This document shows positions 34,909 through 43,298 of a DNA stretch of 64,000 nt, piece after piece (within the stretch, counting starts at the first letter, position 1; the number at the start of each line of letters is the position of its first letter). The notes beneath the pieces are model-generated. The model saw nothing but the letters and a program-made list of their open reading frames with translations, did no database searches and was not told the origin of the DNA. The translations under genes and the position numbers were made by a program. Source of the stretch: Youhaiella tibetensis (GTDB lineage: Bacteria; Pseudomonadota; Alphaproteobacteria; Rhizobiales; Devosiaceae); assembly GCF_008000755.1 (NCBI RefSeq), contig NZ_CP041690.1, positions 4,056,001 through 4,120,000 of the forward strand, read 5' to 3'.

Positions 34909-36012
34909 ATGAAAAATTCGCTCATTCTGGCTCTCGGCGCCCTCATGGTCGCCGCGCCAGCCCTCAATGCGCCGGTTCTGGCCCAGGAAAACGTGGTCAA
35001 CGTCTACAACTGGTCCGACTACATTGCCGAAGACACCATCGCCAAGTTCGAGGCGGAGACCGGCATCAAGGTCAATTACGACGTCTACGACAATAACGAG
35101 ATCGTCGACGCCAAGCTGCTGGCGGGCAATTCGGGCTACGACATCGTGGTCCCCTCGGGCAGCTTCCTGCAGCGCCAGGTCAAGGCCGGCCTGCTGCTGC
35201 CGCTGGACAAGTCCAAGCTGCCCAACCTGGTGAACATGGACCCCGCCATCATGCAGGCGGCCACCCAGTTCGACCCGGACAACGCCCATTCCGTGCCCTA
35301 CATGATCAACACGATCGGCCTGGGCTATAACGTCGCCAAGGCCACCGCCGCCCTGGGTGAAGGCGCTGCGCTCGACAGCTGGGACCTGCTCTTCAAGCCC
35401 GAGAACGCCGAAAAGCTCGCCTCGTGCGGCATCGCCGTGCTCGACAGCCCTTCCGAAGTCATGGGCATCGCGCTCCACTATCTGGGCCTCGACCCCAATT
35501 CGGAAAACGAGGAGGACCTGGCCAAGGCCGAGGCGCTCATGACCTCGATCAAGCCCTATATCCGCTACTTCCACTCGTCCCAGTACATCGACGACCTGGG
35601 CAATGGCGAAATCTGCCTGGCGCTGGGCTACTCCGGTGACGTGTTCATCGCCGCCGATGCCGCCAAGCAGGCCGGCCAGGGCGTCGAGATCAACTACATC
35701 ATCCCCAAGGAAGGCGCCGCCACGCTCTTTGACTTCCTGGCCGTCCCCGCCGACGCGCCGCATCCGGAAAACGCCATGAAGTTCATCAACTTCATCATGG
35801 AGCCGGAAATCGTGGCCGCGATCACCAACTACGTGTTCTACGCCAACCCGAACGTGAAATCGCTGCCGTTCGTGGATGACGAGGTCAAGAACAACCCGGG
35901 CATCTATCCCTCGCCCGAAGTTCTGGCCAAGGCTTTCGTGATGACGGCGCACTCGCCCGATTACGAAGAGCTGCTGACCCGTACCTGGACCCGCATCAAG
36001 ACTGGCCAGTAA
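34909..36012 (+). CDS. potF: Polyamine ABC transporter substrate-binding protein (PotF-like)
   Basis: A 367-residue periplasmic binding protein with a signal peptide (residues 1-26, ending APVLAQ). The mature start VVNVYNWSDYIAEDTIAKFEAETGI is the classic PotD/PotF opening. Ligand-pocket features include the SGYDIVVPSG loop, LGYSGDVF and IPKEGAATLFDFLAVPADAPH. The putrescine-type PotF assignment is favoured by overall resemblance and operon order, but spermidine cannot be excluded. AGGAG precedes the ATG. Confidence 0.92.
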   Translation: MKNSLILALGALMVAAPALNAPVLAQENVVNVYNWSDYIAEDTIAKFEAETGIKVNYDVYDNNEIVDAKLLAGNSGYDIVVPSGSFLQRQVKAGLLLPLDKSKLPNLVNMDPAIMQAATQFDPDNAHSVPYMINTIGLGYNVAKATAALGEGAALDSWDLLFKPENAEKLASCGIAVLDSPSEVMGIALHYLGLDPNSENEEDLAKAEALMTSIKPYIRYFHSSQYIDDLGNGEICLALGYSGDVFIAADAAKQAGQGVEINYIIPKEGAATLFDFLAVPADAPHPENAMKFINFIMEPEIVAAITNYVFYANPNVKSLPFVDDEVKNNPGIYPSPEVLAKAFVMTAHSPDYEELLTRTWTRIKTGQ

Positions 36013-36071
36013 CAGCCCTAAGAGGGGCGGCCGCCGCGCCGCCCCTTCAGCCTATCCAGAGTTTTCGAGAA

Positions 36072-37214
36072 ATGGCCAAGAAGCCCCAGCTCGCCGTCGA
36101 CACGCGCCCCTGGCGCGATCCGAATGCCAAGCCGTTCGTGCGCATCAAGAACGTCACCAAGAAGTTCGGTGACGTCGCCGCTGTCGCCGACGTTTCGCTC
36201 GACATCTACAAGTCCGAGCTCTTCTGCCTCCTGGGCGGGTCCGGCTCGGGCAAGTCGACGCTGCTGCGCATGCTGGCCGGCTTTGAGGAACCCACCTCGG
36301 GCACCATCGAGATCGACGGCCAGGACATGACGGGCGTGCCGCCCTACCAGCGCCCGGTCAACATGATGTTCCAGTCCTATGCGCTCTTCCCGCATATGAG
36401 CGTGGAAAAGAACATCGCCTATGGCTTGAAGCGCGAGGGCATGCCCAAGGACGAGATCGCCGCGCGCGTCGAGGAATTGCTGCGCCTGGTCAAGCTCGAG
36501 CCCTATGCCCAGCGCCGACCCCACCAGCTGTCCGGCGGCCAGCGCCAGCGCGTGGCGCTCGCCCGCGCCCTCGCCAAGCGCCCCAAGCTGCTGCTGCTCG
36601 ACGAACCGCTCGGCGCGCTCGACAAGAAGCTGCGCGAGGAAACCCAGTTCGAGCTGGTCAAGATTCAGGAGACGCTGGGCGTCACCTTCATCGTGGTGAC
36701 CCACGACCAGGAAGAGGCGATGAGCCTGGCCACCCGCATCGGGGTGATGAACCAGGGCGAGATCGCCATGATCGGCGAACCCGCCGACGTCTACGAATTC
36801 CCCAACTCGCGCTTCGTTGCCGGCTTCATCGGCTCGGTCAACATGTTCGAGGGCGTCGTCACCGAGGACGAGGCCGACCACGTGCGCATCCGCTCGGCCG
36901 AGGCCGGCTGCGACATCTATGTCGACCACGGCGTCGACTGCGCGCCCGACCAGATCCTCTGGTATGCCATCCGCCCCGAAAAGATCACCCTGACGCGCGA
37001 ACGCCCCGAGGGCGACGCCAACATCGCCAAGGGGATCGTGGAGGACATCGCCTATCTCGGCGACATGAGCGTCTTCCAGGTCAAGCTCGACAGTGGCCAG
37101 TACATGCGCGTCACCAAGGCCAATTCCGAGCGCGGCGACCCCAACGCCATCAAATGGGACGAGGAAGTCTACGCCCAGTGGAGCGGAGGCGCGGGCTCCG
37201 TGTTGACGGTATGA
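36072..37214 (+). CDS. potG: Polyamine ABC transporter ATP-binding protein
   Basis: A 380-residue ATPase with Walker [10 protein letters not shown], signature [15 protein letters not shown] and Walker [13 protein letters not shown], followed by a C-terminal TOBE domain at about 290-375. It powers uptake through PotH and PotI. The last bases overlap the potH start (ATGA), so the two are coupled. Confidence 0.95.
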   Translation: MAKKPQLAVDTRPWRDPNAKPFVRIKNVTKKFGDVAAVADVSLDIYKSELFCLLGGSGSGKSTLLRMLAGFEEPTSGTIEIDGQDMTGVPPYQRPVNMMFQSYALFPHMSVEKNIAYGLKREGMPKDEIAARVEELLRLVKLEPYAQRRPHQLSGGQRQRVALARALAKRPKLLLLDEPLGALDKKLREETQFELVKIQETLGVTFIVVTHDQEEAMSLATRIGVMNQGEIAMIGEPADVYEFPNSRFVAGFIGSVNMFEGVVTEDEADHVRIRSAEAGCDIYVDHGVDCAPDQILWYAIRPEKITLTRERPEGDANIAKGIVEDIAYLGDMSVFQVKLDSGQYMRVTKANSERGDPNAIKWDEEVYAQWSGGAGSVLTV

Positions 37215-38155
37215 GCGTCCACGGCTCGCTCCCTGCCGTCCGCCCGTGGAAGAGCATCGAGCGCCGGCTCAAGGAGCACGGCGTCACCGGGCGCTGGGCA
37301 GTCATCCTGCCGCCCATGCTGTGGCTGACCATCTTCTTTCTCATCCCGCTCGGGGTGGTCTTCGGCATTTCGCTCTCGACCAAGCAGTTCGGCCGCCCGC
37401 CCTATTCGAGCCTGCTCAGCGTCGGCGAGAACGGCACGGTGCAACTGACGCTGCACCTGTCCAACTACCTCAAGCTCTTCCAGGACGGCCTCTACATCGC
37501 CGCCTATCTCAACTCGATCAAGATCGCCGCGATCTCGACCGCCATCGCGCTCGTCATCGGCTACCCGATGGCCTATTTCATCGCGCGCTCGCCCGACCGC
37601 TGGCGCAATATCCTGCTGATGCTGGTCATCCTGCCGTTCTGGACCTCGTTCCTGCTGCGCGTCTATGCGCTTACCGGCTTCATGCGCGGCAATGGCGTCA
37701 TCAACAATTTCCTCGGCCTCTTCGGCATCCAGCCCATCGTGATGCTGCAGACCGATTTCGCCGTCTATGTCGGCATCGTCTATTCCTACCTGCCCTTCAT
37801 GATCCTGCCGCTCTATACGACCCTGGTGAAGCTCGACGGCGCCTTGCTCGAGGCCTCGGCGGACCTGGGTGCCCGGCCCTACCGCACGTTCCTCTCGATC
37901 ACGCTGCCGCTCTCGCTGCCCGGCATCATCGCGGGTTCGATGCTGGTGTTCATTCCCGCCATCGGCGAGTTCGTCATCCCCTCGCTGCTGGGCGGACCGA
38001 GCACGCTCATGATCGGCCGGGTGCTCTGGGACGAGTTCTTCTCCAACACCAACTGGCCCCGCGCCTCGGCCGTCGCCATCGCCATGCTGATCGTGGTGGT
38101 GGTGCCGATCATGCTGCTGCAGCGCGCCCAGAACGCCGTCGTGGAGCGCAAGTGA
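37211..38155 (+). CDS. potH: Polyamine ABC transporter permease PotH
   Basis: A 314-residue inner-membrane permease with about six helices, the first at about 33-55 (WAVILPPMLWLTIFFLIPLGV). The EAA loop that docks the ATPase reads LLEASADLGARPYRTFLSITLPLSLPG. The start at 37211 overlaps the potG stop by four bases, and the stop overlaps the potI start (TGATG). It pairs with PotI. Confidence 0.95.
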   Translation: MSVHGSLPAVRPWKSIERRLKEHGVTGRWAVILPPMLWLTIFFLIPLGVVFGISLSTKQFGRPPYSSLLSVGENGTVQLTLHLSNYLKLFQDGLYIAAYLNSIKIAAISTAIALVIGYPMAYFIARSPDRWRNILLMLVILPFWTSFLLRVYALTGFMRGNGVINNFLGLFGIQPIVMLQTDFAVYVGIVYSYLPFMILPLYTTLVKLDGALLEASADLGARPYRTFLSITLPLSLPGIIAGSMLVFIPAIGEFVIPSLLGGPSTLMIGRVLWDEFFSNTNWPRASAVAIAMLIVVVVPIMLLQRAQNAVVERK

Positions 38156-38961
38156 TGCGGCGCGGCTGGCTTCTCCCCCTCTTCGCCGTCCTCGGCTTCG
38201 CCTTCCTCTACCTGCCGATCATCTCGCTGGTGGTGTTCTCCTTCAACGAGAGCCGGCTGGTGACCGTGTGGTCGCGCTTCTCGCTCAAATGGTATGGCGA
38301 ACTCTTCGCCGATCCGCAGATGCTGGGCGCCGCGCTGCTGTCGCTGCGCATCGCCGCCATCTCCTCGACCATCGCCCTGGTGCTGGGTACGCTCTGTGCC
38401 GTGGCTCTCGTGCGCTTCCGCCGCTTCCGCGGCCGGACGGCCCTCACCGGCATGGTCTCGGCGCCCCTGGTGATGCCCGACGTCATCACCGGTCTCTCCC
38501 TGTTGCTGCTCTTTGTGGCCATGGAGACCTTCTTCGGCTGGCCGGCCGGACGTGGCGAACTCACCATCATCCTCGCTCACACCACCTTCTGCATGGCCTA
38601 TATCACCGTGGTCGTGCAGTCGCGCCTGTCGGACATGGACCTGAGCCTGGAAGAAGCGGCGATGGACCTGGGGGCGACGCCGGCGCGCGTCTTCTTCGAC
38701 ATCACCCTTCCCATCATCGCCCCGGCGCTGATCTCGGGCTGGCTGCTCGGATTCACGCTCTCGCTCGATGACCTGGTCATCGCCAGCTTCGTCTCCGGTC
38801 CCGGTTCTTCCACGCTTCCCATGGTTATCTTCTCCAAGATCCGCCTGGGCGTCTCCCCGGACGTCAACGCCCTGGCCACCATCATCATCGGCATCGTCTC
38901 GGTCGGCGTCCTGGGCGCGACGATCCTCCAGATGACCCGGCCCAAGGTCAACAGGACCTAG
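38155..38961 (+). CDS. potI: Polyamine ABC transporter permease PotI
   Basis: A 268-residue permease with about six membrane helices. The opening LYLPIISLVVFSFNESRLVTVWSRFSLKWY is characteristic of PotI/PotC. The ATPase-docking loop is SLEEAAMDLGATPARVFFDITLPIIAPALISG. It ends the potFGHI operon, its stop overlapping the convergent DUF2267 stop by four bases, with no room for a conventional terminator between them. Confidence 0.95.
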   Translation: MRRGWLLPLFAVLGFAFLYLPIISLVVFSFNESRLVTVWSRFSLKWYGELFADPQMLGAALLSLRIAAISSTIALVLGTLCAVALVRFRRFRGRTALTGMVSAPLVMPDVITGLSLLLLFVAMETFFGWPAGRGELTIILAHTTFCMAYITVVVQSRLSDMDLSLEEAAMDLGATPARVFFDITLPIIAPALISGWLLGFTLSLDDLVIASFVSGPGSSTLPMVIFSKIRLGVSPDVNALATIIIGIVSVGVLGATILQMTRPKVNRT

Positions 38962-39434
38962 AGGTCGATAAGACCCGCGGTGCCGTAGGTTCGTTCCGTC
39001 GGCGCCTTAGGATCGGCCTCGTCCCAGACCGGCTGCAATGCCGCGGGCAAATGCGCCCTGACGATCCCGGCCTCGTGCGGATCGAGACGATGCTTGAGGG
39101 TGGCGAAGACGTCGCTGACCGTCGTCGTCGGCCCGATGACATGGGGCGAAAGGCGCTCGGCCACCCTCTCGGCGAAGCTCTGCGCATCGGGTACAGGCCG
39201 TGCCAGCTCGAACGGCGCGAAATCCTGGTAATAGATGCCCCTTGGCAGCGCCGGCAGGGCATTGCCGGTCTGCGCGATGGCGTCGAGTTCCTGGCTGTCG
39301 CGCAGTTCGAGCAGCACCGCGCGCAGGATGGCAAAGCTCTGGTTGTGCGTGGCCAGCATCGCGCGATCCTTGATCTCGCCCAGCCATTCGGCGATCTGCT
39401 CGGTTGCGTATTTGACGTCGCGCGGATTGGTCAT
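38958..39434 (-). CDS. DUF2267-family protein
   Basis: A 158-residue soluble protein. The pattern ATHNQSFAILRAVLLELRDSQELDAIAQTGNALPALPRGIYYQDF matches DUF2267, in which paired helical repeats begin with an A/L-rich helix and a LP-RGIYY turn. A second repeat follows at about 85-130. The family has no agreed function; members often lie near stress genes. It has a GAGG ribosome binding site and stands alone, converging on potI. Confidence 0.75.
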   Translation of the reverse strand: MTNPRDVKYATEQIAEWLGEIKDRAMLATHNQSFAILRAVLLELRDSQELDAIAQTGNALPALPRGIYYQDFAPFELARPVPDAQSFAERVAERLSPHVIGPTTTVSDVFATLKHRLDPHEAGIVRAHLPAALQPVWDEADPKAPTERTYGTAGLIDL

Positions 39435-39570
39435 CGCTTCACCTCCTCAGGATCGTGTTCGTGAGCATAACGCGCCAGCGAGACAATCGTGAACGCACCC
39501 GCTCTTGCGCGACGCGGCGAATGCCGCCATGTTGCTTGCATGTTCAACCAATCGCAAAGGAGGTGATCCA

Positions 39571-39642
39571 ATGTCTAATGAGATGACGGCTCTTGAAGGC
39601 TTTGGAGTGATGGTGGTCGTGTCGGGGCAGACCTCGGCCTGA
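39571..39642 (+). CDS. Valine-rich 23-residue leader peptide
   Basis: A very short gene encoding MSNEMTALEGFGVMVVVSGQ and three more residues (TSA). The ribosome binding site AAAGGAGGTGATCC (39556-39569) is a 14-base complement to the 3' end of 16S rRNA, with seven bases between GGAGG and the ATG, which argues strongly that it is translated. Four valines fall within five residues (13-17: VMVVV), as in attenuation leader peptides of branched-chain amino acid operons. Hairpins and a terminator follow. No branched-chain biosynthesis gene is nearby, so its target is unknown. Confidence 0.65.
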   Translation: MSNEMTALEGFGVMVVVSGQTSA

Positions 39643-39655
39643 TCCTTCCCTCCTT

Positions 39656-39734
39656 CGGACCGCTCGCGGTCCGGGCCAGATGAGGGCCTGAAAACTCATG
39701 GGGGCCGTCCCGCAAAGGGGCGGCCCTTTGCATT
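39656..39734 (+). terminator. Attenuator-like hairpins and terminator after the leader peptide
   Basis: Three hairpins follow the mini-gene: CGGACCGC/GCGGTCCG at 39656-39673; ATGAG/CTCAT (39680-39684 with 39695-39699), flanked by GGCC/GGCC; and GGGCCGTCCC/GGGGCGGCCC at 39702-39726 (one T-G pair), followed by TTTGCATT. The second overlaps the left arm of the third, so they exclude each other, as an antiterminator and terminator would. Confidence 0.6.
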
Positions 39735-39853
39735 CGGGCGTTCGCAAATCCGTTCCCGGTTGTTCAATCAATGCGCAACAAGTCGAACTTGCAGCTTTGC
39801 GCCCCTTCCCCTACCTTTAAGGCTGTCGTCAGTTTGAGGCGGCATGAACATAA

Positions 39854-39998
39854 CGTTCTCAGGGCGGGGTGAAATTCCCCACCGGCGGTAATCGGGCGCA
39901 AGGCCCGTAGAGCCCGCGAGCGCCGCGCCGCAAGGCACGGGTCAGCAGATTCGGTGAGATTCCGAAGCCGACGGTCACAGTCCGGATGAAAGAGAACG
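39854..39998 (+). ncRNA. FMN riboswitch
   Basis: A full RFN element. The 5' strand CGTTCTCAGGGCGGGGTGAA, the ACCGGCGGTAAT block, the GCCCGCGAGCG segment, GGTCAGCAGATTCGGTGAGA, the GCCGACGGTCACAGTCCGGA block and the closing GAAAGAGAACG are all present. CGTTCTC pairs with GAGAACG to close P1. It senses flavin mononucleotide and lies in the 5' leader of ribN, about 106 bases before the start codon. Confidence 0.97.
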
Positions 39999-40055
39999 GG
40001 TGAGACTTGGGCTATCCGGCCCTCCTGCGCCCATGCGCGGGAGCGCCGTCATCGC

Positions 40056-40103
40056 TTCGATCCCCCGTAAACCCTGAGGAAACTGGTTTACGAAAGGATC
40101 GAA
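40056..40103 (+). promoter_or_regulatory. Hairpin sequestering the ribN ribosome binding site
   Basis: Two stacked perfect 8-bp stems: TTCGATCC (40056-40063) with GGATCGAA (40096-40103), and inside it CGTAAACC (40066-40073) with GGTTTACG (40085-40092). The Shine-Dalgarno AAAGGA (40093-40098) is buried in the structure, which ends one base before the TTG start codon. This fits translational shut-off by the FMN riboswitch upstream. Confidence 0.8.
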
Positions 40104-40104
40104 A

Positions 40105-41064
40105 TTGAGCCAGCTTTCCTCCCAGACCAACCAGCCCGTTCAGGGCGCGGTCTACATGCTCGGCGCGGGCCTGACCTTCGCCATCACCAACCTTCTGACC
40201 CCCCACATCACCTATACCCTCGGCGTCCCGTCCACGGCCGTGGTGTTCTGGCAATATGTGATCGCGACGATCTTCGCGTTGCCGCTGATCTTCCGCATCG
40301 GTTTCGGCGCGCTGCGCACCAAGCACCCCTTCGCCCACGAAATGCGTGCCTTCCTCTCCGCGCTCGGCGTCCAGGTCTTCGCCTTCGGTTTCGCCTCGGG
40401 CGTGCCGCTCTGGCAGATGGTGGCGCTTTCCATGACCGGACCCTTCTTCATCATCGGCGGGGCCACCCTGTTCCTGGGCGAAAAGGTGACCATCCAGCGC
40501 CTGGGCGCGGCGCTTGTCGGCTTCCTGGGGGCTATCCTGGTTTCGGGCATCGGCACCGAGAGCTTCACCTGGGCGGCGCTCCTACCGGTGATCGCGGCGG
40601 CTCTCTGGGGTACCGTCTCGGTCATGACCAAGTACCTGGCCAAGGAAGAGGCGCCCGAGTCGCTGACCCTCTACATGCTGGTGCTCATCACCCCCAATCA
40701 CCTGCTGATCGGGCTGATCCTGGGCGCCCTGGTCACGCTGTTCCCGGGCTCGCTGCCGGGCAGCCTTGCCAACGGCTTCGACTTCGTGCCGCCGGGCGGC
40801 GATGCGCTCTGGCTGATCGTGCTGCTCGGCCTGGTGACAGCCGGCGCGCAATACTTCCTCTCGCTCGCCTACAAGGTCGCCGACGCCACCTATCTCCAGC
40901 CGTTCGATGACCTCAAGCTCCCGCTCAACACGCTTCTCGGCTGGATCGTGCTGAGCCAGGTGCCCAGCCCGCTCTTCTGGCCGGGCGCCCTGCTGATCCT
41001 GGGCGCCTCGCTCTTCATCCTGCGCCAGGAAAGCGCCCGCCAGCCGCGCCTGCAGGCGGCATAG
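40105..41064 (+). CDS. ribN: Riboflavin importer RibN (DMT/EamA family)
   Basis: A 319-residue inner-membrane carrier with about ten helices and two EamA halves. It starts at TTG, seven bases after AAAGGA. DMT carriers have many substrates, but an FMN riboswitch directly upstream identifies this as the RibN group of riboflavin importers known from Rhizobium, Ochrobactrum and Vibrio. Flavin sufficiency would turn off its translation. It is a single-gene unit closed by a strong terminator. Confidence 0.88.
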   Translation: MSQLSSQTNQPVQGAVYMLGAGLTFAITNLLTPHITYTLGVPSTAVVFWQYVIATIFALPLIFRIGFGALRTKHPFAHEMRAFLSALGVQVFAFGFASGVPLWQMVALSMTGPFFIIGGATLFLGEKVTIQRLGAALVGFLGAILVSGIGTESFTWAALLPVIAAALWGTVSVMTKYLAKEEAPESLTLYMLVLITPNHLLIGLILGALVTLFPGSLPGSLANGFDFVPPGGDALWLIVLLGLVTAGAQYFLSLAYKVADATYLQPFDDLKLPLNTLLGWIVLSQVPSPLFWPGALLILGASLFILRQESARQPRLQAA

Positions 41065-41077
41065 GGCTCAAGCATAT

Positions 41078-41110
41078 GAAGGCCGGCGCCTTGGCGCGCC
41101 GGCCTTCTCA
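41078..41110. terminator. Terminator between convergent ribN and an oxidoreductase gene
   Basis: A perfect 10-bp stem, GAAGGCCGGC (41078-41087) with GCCGGCCTTC (41098-41107), can extend two pairs inwards. It is 13 bases after the ribN stop and touches the stop codon of the oxidoreductase gene on the other strand. The T-run is short on the plus strand. Confidence 0.65.
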
Positions 41111-42229
41111 TTGCGACGCGACAGTCACCCAGCGCCCTTCATGATGCGAACGGGCCATGGCATGGACGGTGCGCTCGATCTCGAGGCCCGCCTCGAAATC
41201 GATGATCCGTGCCGGCTTGCCCTCGATGGCCTTGAGCAGTTCGTGGCATTCGATGATCTTGAGATCGTTGAACCCCAGCCCGTGGCCGGGCGCCGGCACG
41301 AAGCGGTCATAGGGCGGGTGCAGCCCGCCGGTGAGGATGGTGCGGAAACCCTGCTCGGCCGGTGCGTCCCCGGTGCTGTAGAGCTGCACCTCGTTGAGCC
41401 GCTCCTGATCATAGACGATGGTGCCGCGCGCCCCGAAGATCTGCACCGCGATGCGGCCCTTGCGCCCCCAGGCCGTGCGGCTGAGCGCGATCACGCCCGA
41501 GGCGCCACCCGCCAGCTCGATCAGCACCGAAGCGATATCGTAGGTTTCCACCGTCCGGCGGCCGCCGTCGCGCAGCGGGCGGTCTGGATAAGGCTTTGAC
41601 ATATTGGCCATCACCCGCTCCACGGGCCCGAGGAGGGTGGTAATCAGCGAAAGCGGATGCACGCCGAAATCGTCGAGCGCCCCGTAGCCCGAGGAAGCCT
41701 CGCTCTTCCAGTAGAAGAGCACATCGGGATCGGCCATGAAATCCTCGTCCATCTCGAGGCGCACATGGTTCACCTCCCCGATGGCGCCCTGCCTGAGCAG
41801 CGCTTCGATATGCCGGATGGCCGGGTTCTGGATGTAGTTGTAGCCGAGGACGGCGGTCCTGCCCGAAGCCCGGGCCGCCGCGCGCATGCGTTCGGCATCG
41901 GCGAAGGACACCGCCATCGGCTTCTCGCACCAGACATGCTTGCCCGCCTCGAGCGCGGCCACCGCCATCTCGGCATGGAACTGGTTGGGCGTGGTCACCG
42001 AGACCACCTCGACCTCCGGGTCGGCAACGACCTCGCGCCAGTCCCCGGTCGCCCGCTCGAAGCCGAACTCCTCGGCCTTCTGCAGCGCCAGCTCGGCGGT
42101 GACCTCGCCCAGGTGCACCAGGCGCGGCCTCGGGCCGGAGCCGAAGACTGCCTTGACCGAATTCCAGGCCAGCGCGTGGCACTTGCCCATATAGCCCGTG
42201 CCGATAAGGCCGACGCCGATCTGCTGCAT
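41108..42229 (-). CDS. Gfo/Idh/MocA-family oxidoreductase linked to the inositol importer
   Basis: A 373-residue NAD(P)-dependent dehydrogenase. The Rossmann loop is VGLIGTGYMGKCHALAW, the lysine motif is WCEKPMAVS, and the active-site segment is GYGALDDFGVHPLSLI, with the D-x-x-x-H pattern (DDFGVH) of inositol and sugar dehydrogenases. It is the last gene of the ATPase-permease-binding protein unit, 77 bases after the binding protein. Oxidation of an inositol isomer (scyllo- or chiro-) or a related sugar is a fair inference; the exact substrate is not shown. Confidence 0.85.
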   Translation of the reverse strand: MQQIGVGLIGTGYMGKCHALAWNSVKAVFGSGPRPRLVHLGEVTAELALQKAEEFGFERATGDWREVVADPEVEVVSVTTPNQFHAEMAVAALEAGKHVWCEKPMAVSFADAERMRAAARASGRTAVLGYNYIQNPAIRHIEALLRQGAIGEVNHVRLEMDEDFMADPDVLFYWKSEASSGYGALDDFGVHPLSLITTLLGPVERVMANMSKPYPDRPLRDGGRRTVETYDIASVLIELAGGASGVIALSRTAWGRKGRIAVQIFGARGTIVYDQERLNEVQLYSTGDAPAEQGFRTILTGGLHPPYDRFVPAPGHGLGFNDLKIIECHELLKAIEGKPARIIDFEAGLEIERTVHAMARSHHEGRWVTVASQ

Positions 42230-42306
42230 GTTCGATGATCTCCAACAATGATGCGCCCGGGCCGGGGTCCGGGCGCTGGGGTGCGGGGAGGGAAAGACGG
42301 GACGGC

Positions 42307-43212
42307 TTACTTGTACTTGTCGGCGTTTTCTTTGGTGACCAGCACCGTGCCGGTATCGATCACCGGCTCGATGGTCTTGCCCGCCTTGAGGTCGACCAGC
42401 GCCTGGACGCCGAAGCCGCCGATATTGGCAGGCGCCTGGGCGACCGAGGCGGTCATTTCGCCGGCAAGGATCGATGCGGCCGCATCCGGATTGGCGTCGA
42501 ACCCGACCACCATCACGTCCTGAAGCTTTGCCGCCGCCTTGAGCGCCTCGACCGCGCCCAGCGCCATGTTGTCATTGGAGGCGAAGACGCCCTTGATATT
42601 GGGATTGCCGGTCAGGATGTTCTCCATCACCGACTGCCCCTTGGCGCGGTCCCATTCGGCGGTCTGCTCGGCCACGACCTTGAGCCCGCACGCTTCGAGC
42701 CCCTTCTTGGAGCCCTCGGCGCGCGCCTGGCCCGTGGACTGGGAGATGAGGCCCTGCAGGATCGCCACTTCCGAGCCCTGCGGCAGGTTCTTGCACATGA
42801 AGTCGGCGGCGAGCGCCGCGCCCACCGCGTTGTCGGTGCCGATGAAGGTCACGCCTTCGTTGACGCCCTTGGTATCCACGAACACCACTGGAATGCCGGC
42901 GGCCTTGGCGGCATCGACCACAGGAGCCAGGGCGTTGGGGTCGGTCGGGGCCAGGGCAATGCCCGAGACCTTCTGGGCGATGAGGTCCTCGATCTGGGTG
43001 ATCTGGGCCTGGACGTCGGATTCGGCCGGGGGGGCGACGACCACGACATCGACGCCCAGCTCGGCGCCCTTGTCCTTGGCTCCCTTCTCGACGGCGGCCC
43101 AGAAGGGATTGCCGGCGCCCGGGCCCTTCATGCCGACCACATAGGTATCGGCCGCATATGAAACGGCAGTCATGGCGGCAAGCGCGACGCCTGCCAGCAG
43201 AAGCTTCTTCAT
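42307..43212 (-). CDS. Sugar/inositol ABC transporter substrate-binding protein
   Basis: A 301-residue periplasmic binding protein of the ribose type, with signal peptide 1-20 (ending AVSYA). Family features are the two-domain pattern with QITQIEDLIAQKVSGIALAPTDP, GIPVVFVDT, FIGTDN and VFASNDNMALGAVEAL. It follows the ABC permease gene. The inositol cluster around it makes an inositol the best guess for its ligand, but type I sugar-binding proteins often vary in ligand. Confidence 0.88.
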   Translation of the reverse strand: MKKLLLAGVALAAMTAVSYAADTYVVGMKGPGAGNPFWAAVEKGAKDKGAELGVDVVVVAPPAESDVQAQITQIEDLIAQKVSGIALAPTDPNALAPVVDAAKAAGIPVVFVDTKGVNEGVTFIGTDNAVGAALAADFMCKNLPQGSEVAILQGLISQSTGQARAEGSKKGLEACGLKVVAEQTAEWDRAKGQSVMENILTGNPNIKGVFASNDNMALGAVEALKAAAKLQDVMVVGFDANPDAAASILAGEMTASVAQAPANIGGFGVQALVDLKAGKTIEPVIDTGTVLVTKENADKYK

Positions 43213-43298
43213 TTGGTCCTCCCTAAGAACCTTCTGTCTCCGCTCGTCTCCTGCGCCGCCCGTCCGGAGACGGTCACGGACGGCGATCGGTAACTCCC

